The translations under genes and the position numbers were made by a program. Below are positions 56,836 to 64,000 of a stretch of DNA of 64,000 nt, one piece after another. Origin of the DNA: Misgurnus anguillicaudatus (taxonomy: Eukaryota; Chordata; Actinopteri; Cypriniformes; Cobitidae); NCBI RefSeq assembly GCF_027580225.2, contig NC_073356.2:6172501-6236500 (forward strand), written 5' to 3'. The notes beneath the pieces were generated by a model. The model worked only from the letters and a program-made list of their open reading frames with translations. It ran no database searches and was not told where the DNA came from. Within the stretch, counting starts at the first letter, position 1; each line of letters begins with the position of its first letter.

Positions 56836-57897
56836 CTAAGATATTTCCGACAAGCCGGACAGCAGCGGGGAGGGCGGGGCAACCGGCAGCGGGGAGGGCG
56901 GGGCAACCAGCTCCTCGTGGGCAACCAGCTCCCAGTCCGGGGCAGCCAGCTCCCAGTCCGGGGCGACCAGCTCCTCCCCCGTGGCTCCGGGGACTTCGCG
57001 CACGACTGAAAGACAGAGAAACAGACATCAAATTAAGACTTTGGTCGCTCGAGGGTTCGCAGCATTTTCGTTGTTAAACTCGTGACCTACCATGCATGTC
57101 CCCGTGGAGCGCTCCGTCCGACATGTCGGATGGAAGCGGGGAGGGCGCGGATACCACCTCCTCCTCTGCGGCTCCGAGTACTTCACACACGACTGAAAGA
57201 CAGAGAAACAGACATCAAATTAAGCCTTTGGTCGCTCGAGGGTTCGCAGCGTTTTCGTTGTTAAACTCGTGACCTACCATGCATGTCCCCGTGGAGCGCT
57301 CCGTCAGTCAGGGCTGAAAAAAACATGGAGGGTGCGTTCTCCAGCTCCTCCTGTGGGGGTGTGGGGACATCATGCACGACTGAAAGACAGAGAAACAGAC
57401 ATCAAATTAAGTCTTCGGTTTGCTCATGAGTTCGCAGCGTTTTCGTTTTTAAACTCGTGACCTACCATGCAGGGCCTCGTGGAGCGCTTCACCCAAAAAG
57501 TAAGAGGTTAGCGGGGAGGGCGCCGCTACCAGCTGCTCCTCTTGCTCTTCAGGGACATCGTGCACGACTGAAAGACAGAGAAACAGACATCAAATTTAGC
57601 CTTTGGTCGTTCGAGAGTTTGCGGCGTTTTCGTTGTTAAACTCGTGACCTACCATGCATGTCCCCGTGGAGCACTTCGTCCAACAGGTCGGACGGATGTG
57701 GGGAGGGCGCGGCTACCAGCTGCTCCTCTGGGACTGCGACAGAGAAACAGACATCAAATTTAGCCTTTGGTCGCTCGAGAGTTTGCGGCGTTGTCGTTGT
57801 TAAACTCGTGACCTACCATGCAGGGCCTCGTGGAGCGCTTCTGCTAAGATGTCAGACCGAAGCGGGGATGGCGCGGCTACCAGCTGCTCCTCTAGGA
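56836..57897 (-). repeat. Tandem exon-intron array (six exons, 164-188 bp steps)
   Basis: Acceptors at 57897, 57733, 57567, 57379, 57192 and 57005 are 164, 166, 188, 187 and 187 bp apart. The first five exons are 81, 81, 102, 102 and 102 nt, all multiples of three with phase 1 on both sides; the last (170 nt) carries the stop. The short introns (83-86 nt) are as similar as the exons, with donors catg/gtaggtcacg and acceptors tgtctttcag/tcgtg. Duplication or loss of a unit therefore keeps the frame. Confidence 0.88.
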
Positions 57898-58589
57898 CTG
57901 AAAGACAGAAGTACAGACATCAAATTTGGCATTTGGTCGCTCGAGTCAACGCAATGATTTCAGAGTTCGTGAAACTCGCGAACGGACACTTACTCGGCAG
58001 AGATGGTACGTCTTCCTGGATGGGTGGCCTGACAGAGAGCATCAATTTTCGGATTTCCGAGAGTATCGAATGCTTTACTGCCAGGTCACCCTCCTCCATT
58101 GCCTGCTGGTCTGCCGGCTGGTCTGCCAGCTGGTCTGCCGGCTGGTCTGCCGGCTGGTCTGCCATCTCCAGGCCCGCATCACCCCACTGTGTCGCCAGCG
58201 GCACAATAGGGTTTGTGGCTGACAGGGCCTGAAGCCTGGCTTTTGTTGCCTCTTCCCTCAGTCTCTTTAGCATCTGGGCCCTCTGCTTTTCCTGAAACAA
58301 TTGTTGAAATTTGTTATGACATCATGACGATTTTACTCATAACATCTCACAAAAGCCTCTCGGTCAGGTCACTTACCTTGAGGTCTTTGTGCCCCACCCT
58401 CATGTGCACCTCAATGTGGCGCATCTTTTTGTGGCACACAGGGCAAGGCATATAGTCAATACGCACCTTGCCCCGTATCATGTTTATTAAGAGCCTCCGC
58501 TCAGTAATATTAAGCACATTGTGCCTAAAACGTAGGTGCTGGCTTATGCTCTTAAGCCTGAGCTGACACAACGCACATGTAACCTCCAT
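56836..58589 (-). CDS. Zinc-finger protein with tandem small-exon tail (382 aa model)
   Basis: Proposed CDS, eight exons, minus strand: 58589-58377, 58291-57994, 57897-57817, 57733-57653, 57567-57466, 57379-57278, 57192-57091, 57005-56836. All junctions are GT-AG with clean phases (0, then 1 throughout), and the last exon ends in an in-frame TAG. Residues 1-67 hold two C2H2-like fingers (C5, C8, H18, H23; C49, C52, H62, H67). Residues 72-105 are basic and helical, followed by TNPIVPLAT, and exon 2 also encodes a DQPA-type repeat. Exons 3-8 encode acidic, proline-rich modules ending in ALHGDMHG-like sequence. It is a paralogue of the plus-strand gene at 62216: the first three Cys and first two His share residue numbers. 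It lacks the recombinase-like part. The ATG directly follows a splice acceptor (ttttttcag), so a 5' exon exists upstream. Function is unknown; nucleic-acid or protein binding is inference. Confidence 0.72.
58103..58166 (-). repeat. 12-bp coding minisatellite in exon 2
   Basis: ctggtctgccgg repeats about five times, coding on the minus strand for DQPA/DQLA units. The 12-bp period keeps the frame. Likely variable in copy number. Confidence 0.85.
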
Positions 58590-58602
58590 CTGAAAAAATA
58601 AA

Positions 58603-60250
58603 AAAATTAACAGTAATGAAAAGTTTTAAAGCAGTCACAGACCGAAATCCACACGAATAAGCACTATAACTGACTTGTTATTAGCATGCAAACTTTAAAT
58701 AATTATAATAAAAAGTTTTAAATTACTGAACTGACAGCTCTGTTAAATTCAATAGAATAGAAAACAGGCTGGTTTCAATCATTTTTGGTCCTTTAGATAA
58801 AGTTAAAGCTTTCAGGGGTTTATTGTAATGTTTATAGTTGCAAACAGCGATGTAAACAAACACATCTGCCTAATTTAAGTTGTTTCTACATTGATATTGA
58901 AAACAAATGATGATTTAAAGTTTTAAAGCAGTCAGAATGAAATCGAAACGAATGAGCACTTTAACTGACTTGTTATTACGATGCAAACTTTAAATAATTA
59001 TAATAAAAAGTTTTAAATTACTGAACTGACAGCTCTGTTAAATTCAATAGAATAGAAAACAGGCTGATTTCAATCATTTTTGGTCCTTTAGATAAAGTTA
59101 AAGCTTTCAGGGGGTTATTGTAATGTTTATAGTTGCAAACAGCGATGTAAACAAACACATCTGCCTAATTTAAGTTGTTTCTACATTGATATTGAAAACA
59201 AATGATGATTTAAAGTTTTAAAGCAGTCAGAATGAAATCCAAACGAATGAGCACTATAACTGACTTGTTATTACGATGCAAACTTTAAATAATTATAATA
59301 AAAAGTTTTAAATTACTGAACTGACAGCTCTGATAAAATCACAAAAGAAAACAGGTGGAATTCAATCATTTTGGTCCTTTAGATAAAGTTAAAGGTCTCA
59401 GGGGTTAATTGTAATGTTTGTAGTTGCAAACAGCGATGTAAACAAGCATAGCTGCTAACTAAGTCGTTTCTGCATTGACACTGACAATAAATTAAAAGTT
59501 TTAAATCAGTCACAGAATGAAATTCAAACCAGTAAGCAGTATAATTGACTGATTAAAATAATTTTTGTGCGTTTAGATAAAGTTAAATGTCTCAGGGGTT
59601 TATTGTAATGTTTGTTGTTGCAAACCAGCGATGTAAACAAGCACATCTGCCTAATTCAAGTTGTTTCTACGTTGATATTGAGAAGAAATGATGATTTAAA
59701 GTTTTAAAGCAGTCAGAATGAAATCCAAACGAATGAGCACTACAACTGACTTGTTATTACGATGCAAACTATAAATAATTATAATAAAACGTTTTAAATT
59801 ACTGAACTGACAGCTTTGTTAAAATCACAACAGAAAACAGGTGGAATTCAATCTTTTTGGTCTTTTAGATAAAGTTAAAGGTCTCAGGGGTTAATTGTAA
59901 TGTTTGTAGTTGCAAACAGCGATGTAAACAAGCATAGCTGCTAACTAAGTCGTTTCTGCATTGACACTGACAATAAATTAAAAGTTTTAAATCAGTCACA
60001 GAATGAAATCCAAACCAGTGAGCAGTATAATTGACGGATTTAAATAATTTTCGGGCCTTTAGATAAAGTTAAAGGTCTCAGGGGTTAATTATAATGCTTG
60101 TTGTGGCAAACCAGCGGAGTTAACAAGCATAGCCGCTAACTGTTGTCTAATTAAAGTCATTTCTGCATTGACACTGACAAGAAAGATGATTAATAGTTTT
60201 AAAAGAGTAAACTGACGTTTCTGTCAGCATTGCAATAAACAAAGACTGAA
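58603..60250. repeat. AT-rich tandem repeat inside the presumed first intron
   Basis: aaagttttaaagcagtca-type sequence recurs at about 58619, 58917, 59212, 59495, 59698, 59981 and 60193. Steps are about 283-298 bp or 203-212 bp, so some units lack about 80 bp internally. It contains phrases such as gttgcaaacagcgatgtaaac in each unit. No gene. Confidence 0.88.
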
Positions 60251-60299
60251 ACCCAGTGAGGTAAATAAGCATAAATGTAGACAACATCTTAATACTTAC

Positions 60300-60329
60300 A
60301 TTCAATCGATGCTCTTCACAGGATGCCAA
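60300..60329 (-). CDS. Candidate first exon of the minus-strand zinc-finger gene
   Basis: ATG at 60329-60327 opens ten codons (MASCEEHRLN) ending at a good donor (gaat/gtaagt). Joined to the acceptor at 58590, it stays in frame with the ATG at 58589, so the protein could be 392 aa. The plus-strand paralogue has a non-coding first exon, so this exon may equally be 5' UTR. The intron would be about 1.7 kb and filled by AT-rich repeats. Confidence 0.4.
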
Positions 60330-60530
60330 AATAATACAATAAAAGTATGTATAAGAGTATAGGGTAAAATGTAATATAAATAATATAATTTTAATAAAAT
60401 AACAATATAATTAACAAATTACTATAAAAAACGTAATTCCTATAATAATGTATGCTAGGCGGTCAAACCAATAATAATCAATAAAAAATCCAATAATAAT
60501 CAATAAAAAATATTATTGGATTAAAAAACA
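60330..60530. other. AT-rich spacer upstream of the minus-strand gene
   Basis: Mostly A and T (ataatata, caataataatcaataaaaaa twice around 60470-60510). No gene or clear TATA position assigned. Confidence 0.5.
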
Positions 60531-61860
60531 GCCGACATGGCACATTATGTCCACGAGTATTTTATTGCATTGGCGCGTTACGTCCAGGAACATTTTACTA
60601 CATTTAAAATACAGCGACATGGCGGGTTACGTCCCGGAACATTTTACTGCATTGAAAACAACAGTCGACATGGCGCGTCACGTCCCGGAAAATTTTGCTG
60701 CATTTGAAATATAGCGACATGGCGCGTTACGTCCCGGAACATTTTACTGCATTGAAAACAACAGTCGACATGGCGCGTCACGTCACGGACCATTTTACTG
60801 CATTTAAAATACAGCGACATGGCGCGTTACGTCCCGGAACATTTGACTGCATTGAAAACAACAGTGGACGCGGCGCGTCACGTCCCGGAAAATTTTGCTG
60901 CATTTGAATTATAGCGACATGGCGCGTTACGTTCCGGAACATTTTACTGCATTGAAAGGAACAGTCGACACGGCGCGTCACGTCCCGGAAAATTTAGCCG
61001 CATTTAAAATATAGCGACATGGCGCGTTACGTCCCGGAACATTTTACTGCATTGAAAACAACAGTCGACGCGGCGCGTCACGTCCCGGACCATTTTACTG
61101 CATTTAAAATACAGCGACATGGAGCGTTACGTCCCGGAACGTTTTACTGCATTGAAAACAACAGTGGACGCGGCGCGTCACGTCCCGGAAAATTTTGCTG
61201 CATTTGAAATATAGCGACATGGCGCGTTACGTTCCGGAACATTTTACTGCATTGAAAGCAACAGTCGACGCGGCGCGTCACGTCCCGGAAAATTTAGCCG
61301 CATTTAAAATATAGCGACATGGCGCGTTACGTCCCGGAACATTTTACTGCATTGAAAACAACAGTCGACGCGGCGCGTCACGTCCAGGAACATTTTACTG
61401 CACTTAAAATACAGCGACATGGCGCGTTACGTCCCGGAACGTTTTACTGCATTGAAAACAACAGTGGACGCGGCGCGTCACGTCCCGGAAAATTTTGCTG
61501 CATTTGAAATATAGCGACATGGCGCGTTACGTTCCGGAACATTTTACTGCATTGAAAGCAACAGTCGACGCGGCGCGTCACGTCCCGGAAAATTTAGCCG
61601 CATTTAAAATATAGCGACATGGCGCGTTACGTCCCGAGAACATTTTACTGCATTGAAAACAACAGTCGACATGGCGCGTCACGTACAATAACATTTTGCA
61701 CGTTACGACCCGGAACATTTAGAGGCATGGAAAACACTGCCGACATGGCGCATCACGTACGGGAACATTTCGCGTTATGGAATAAAACAGCCGGCACGGT
61801 GCGTTACGTACTGAAAGTTTGACATTGCCGACATGGCGCGTTACGTCAAGGAGCATGTTA
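60531..61860. repeat. 100-bp CpG-rich satellite with 300-bp higher-order period
   Basis: agcgacatggcgcgttacg-type starts occur at 60613, 60713 and every 100 bp to 61613. Each 100-bp unit is two related halves (catggcgcgttacgtcccgg and cgcggcgcgtcacgtcccgg). The variant aatttagccgcattt recurs at about 60990, 61290 and 61590, giving a 300-bp period. Each half holds a cgt(t/c)acgtc core, partly CRE-like, and ccggaa, an ETS-like core. The array lies between the first exons of two divergent genes, where a CpG-island promoter would be expected. The ends decay (60531-60612, 61660-61860). 60-70 codon frames in it are by-products. Confidence 0.93.
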
Positions 61861-61978
61861 TAACATTAAACACACTTGCTTAAATGTGAGGAAACTGGTC
61901 AAGTTGCAAGTTATTAAAGCCTGGACTGCCATCACTTCGTGGTTCAGTGCCATTTTTCTGGAGTTTTGTTGATTACAG
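61861..61978 (+). other. Candidate 5' untranslated exon of the plus-strand gene
   Basis: Ends at a strong donor, gattacag/gtaagt (exon end 61978). The next acceptor is ttggcag at 62201-62207, 8 nt before the ATG at 62216, giving an intron of 229 bp. The exon start is not defined by the sequence. The only upstream ATG nearby (61884) is followed directly by TGA. Confidence 0.55.
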
Positions 61979-62215
61979 GTAAGTCAAAATTGATACAGTT
62001 TTACATTTGCAATGAGCAGACTACATTTTGTTAGAACAAGCTGCTTATTTAATTGTAATACTTAAAAACAACCAAATGTAGTACTATGTATATATGTTGA
62101 ATTGAATTGAACTGAGATATTCTTACAAGTAATAGATGCATTAGCTAACATGAACAAACCATAAACAATGCAGTATTTTAACTTGTTAACATTTATGTGT
62201 TTGGCAGACGGAACG

Positions 62216-64000
62216 ATGGTTCAGTTTTGCCCGATCTGCTTTAAATCATATGCACAGCTGAGCCAGCATCTACGTGTTTACCACAAAGTGGTCAACGTGA
62301 AGGAGAGAAAGCTTCTACTGGCCCTGGAATCAGGCAGGGTGAAGTACAGAGAGGGCAAGTGCTCCGTGCCTGGATGCGACAAGGTCACCACCCGGCTGGA
62401 CCGGCACATCCAGACACACTCTGAACTTTCTAAGAGGGCAAAGAAGGATGCGATCAAGAGGTGCAAGAAAGAAGTTATTTTGAAAGAGCTGTCCGAGCTG
62501 AGAGCCTCCAACCCCGCGGTCCCCATGGCCTCGAGGCTCGACCTCGTTGAGTTGGAGGACGAGCCGATTCCTCTGGAGCCCGAGGAAGAGGAGGTGCAGT
62601 GCCCAAAACAACTCTGCCGGCGTGCCAGGGAGGAGGTGGCTAGCCTAAACCAGCAGGTCGACACCCTGACGACAGCCTTGCGCGACGTAACTCGCCGGTA
62701 CAGGTCGTTGAAGCGAAGGTTTAGGCCCTCCTCCTCTGCCCAGCTGACCAGTGTAACCAAGAAGCTGCTGTCCGCCCTGGACGAGCCCCAGGAAGGGCAA
62801 GACACGCCAAGGGAAACCCCTCAGCAGACCCCTCAGGAGACCACTCTTAAATGTCCCTCCCCTGAGCCGAGCACCTCCCAGAAGGCATCGGAGCACTTGC
62901 CCCAGTACCCCGAGCACGTGGCGGCCCTGAGTGAGTACCACCCTTTGCGCTCTTTGTCACTGTAACGCCCTTTCGCTGCCTTGACTGACTTGCGCCTTGT
63001 TTTGTCTCTCTCTCTCTCTTCTTTACCGCAGACGAGCTGCTGGAGGAGTACAAGAGACACCAAGAGGGGTCCGACCCGTCCGCGAAGCTCCTTAATAACG
63101 TGGCGTCAAAGATATACAGGATCAAAAATTTCATTGGCTACATGGCCGACGGGAAGACCAACCTCTCCAGCTTCCTCTTCTTAGACGACACGCAGCGTGT
63201 GAGGTCCTGGGTGAACTTCCTGAGGCGGGCCAAGATAACGGAGACCACCATCCAACACTATGTCAAAAATGCGGCGCAGTTTGTCGATTACCTAGGCCAA
63301 ACACCCCCGCAGACCAGCCGCCTTTCCAAGAAGGCCTTGGTGTCCGTACAAAGGGAAATACGCACAGCAATCAAATCCATGAGAAGGAAAGTGGTGGTCC
63401 ACCAGGTCGCCGTGAAAACGGCCAAAGAAGGGCGCCTGATCCCCAAGGCGGAGCTCCTCAAGTGCCGTTCCAAGGCGAGGGCGGCGATTCCGGAAATCTT
63501 GGGTGAGTATTAATCAGCACTCTCCGCTGAAGAAACCTTAGCCCTCGCATCTCCCGCTGCACTGCATGACACTCTGTCTTTGTTGCTCTCTCTCTCTCCA
63601 CAGCCCGCCTCAGAGAGACAATCAGCTCCAAAGACCAGTGGAGCTTTTACGGGCACATGACTGCCTACCTCGCGTCCATCTTCGGCCACCGAGGGGGCGT
63701 ATATCAGAATATGACGATAGAGGAGGTGGAGGGTGCCCGCAAAAGCTCCACAGAGGACTCCTTCCTGATTAACGTAAGAGTCTTTCTTTCCCTCTCTCTC
63801 TCTCTCGCAGTCACTTTGACCCGTCCTCACACGTTCTCTCATCTCTCTCTCCTGCAGATAGCAACGCACAAGACCAACCAGCAGTTTGGGGCGGCACAAA
63901 TGTCCTTGACGGGGGAGGAGTACGGCTGGATGGTGGATTTCCTCAGCATGAGGTCGTTGCTGACGGGCGGCGAGGAGGCGAAGTATTTCTTCTTCACCTC
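62216..64000 (+). CDS. Zinc-finger / tyrosine-recombinase-like protein, 3' end outside the window
   Basis: Proposed exons: 62216-62930, 63032-63502, 63604-63773 and 63858-64000 (continues). All introns are GT-AG, about 84-101 nt, with long CT tracts before the acceptors; phases are 1, 1, 0. 499 complete codons are visible. Residues 1-68: two C2H2-like fingers (C5, C8, H18, H23; C49, C54, H64, H68). Residues 98-106: SNPAVPMAS, shared with the minus-strand paralogue. Residues 133-169: probable coiled coil. Residues 200-238: TP/PQ-rich linker. Residues 240-395: helical, with WVNFLRRAKITETTIQHY resembling the core-binding domain of tyrosine recombinases. Residues 408-433: FYGHMTAYLASIFGHRGGVY, where R425 could be the first catalytic arginine. 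Residues 453-499 include THKTNQQFG, where K457 could be the hairpin lysine. The H-x-x-R and tyrosine motifs would lie past the edge. Crypton-type transposase ancestry is an inference; a domesticated host gene is equally possible. Confidence 0.75.

Noticed and set aside
57849..58232. Plus-strand frames of 98-127 codons over the minus-strand exons
   Set aside because: They ignore consistent minus-strand splice sites and phases; the cysteine/tryptophan repeats are the antisense of the DQPA minisatellite.
60695..61822. Short ORFs in the 100-bp satellite
   Set aside because: They repeat with the DNA and end at each atag; the CpG-rich layout fits a regulatory or satellite role better.
62278..62941. 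Minus-strand frames of 93-175 codons opposite the zinc-finger gene
   Set aside because: Shadow frames of a real coding exon on the plus strand.
63510..63899. 129-codon minus-strand frame near the right edge
   Set aside because: It crosses plus-strand introns with CT tracts (read as RE repeats) and two well-supported exons.

Overview
The window is eukaryotic nuclear DNA, most likely from a teleost fish. The evidence is vertebrate-type tRNA genes (the isoleucine tRNA consensus agrees with the human tRNA-Ile(AAT) as I remember it), GT-AG introns with long CT-rich acceptor tracts, several satellite families, and a fish-style family of zinc-finger/recombinase-like genes. The species cannot be proved from the sequence; a cyprinid such as zebrafish is my guess.

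Region 1 (1-46086) is a tandem array of a roughly 2.69-2.70 kb unit carrying six intronless tRNA genes in fixed order: Pro(TGG)+, Ile(AAT)+, Phe(GAA)+, Gln(CTG)+, Ala(AGC)- and Pro(AGG)+. I count 106 tRNA loci: 103 full length (a few with helix mismatches) and 3 truncated. There are 16 sets of the first four genes. Ala and Pro(AGG) have 21 each, because three 1025-bp derivative units and two chimeric insertions carry only that pair. No protein-coding gene is supported here. Identical small ORFs recur only because the DNA is repeated.

Region 2 (46087-47636) leaves the array abruptly into GC-rich DNA with four copies of an 87-89 bp repeat, then low-copy sequence without a recognisable gene. Region 3 (47637-55381) is a composite satellite. 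Three successive blocks each run 180-bp monomers, then 145-bp monomers, then a diverged tail, then 62-bp monomers. The last block ends in 52 in-register 62-bp copies. Region 4 (55382-56826) has AT-rich degenerate repeats, a possible orphan terminal exon, and a small outlier cluster of the 62-bp repeat.

Region 5 (56836-64000) holds two divergently transcribed paralogous genes. Each begins with two C2H2-like zinc fingers whose first three cysteines and first two histidines fall at the same residue numbers. The minus-strand gene ends in six small exons made by tandem duplication of an exon-intron unit. The plus-strand gene continues through a coiled coil into a region resembling a tyrosine recombinase and runs off the window. 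Between their first exons lies a CpG-rich array of exactly 100-bp units with a 300-bp higher-order period, placed where a shared promoter would be expected.
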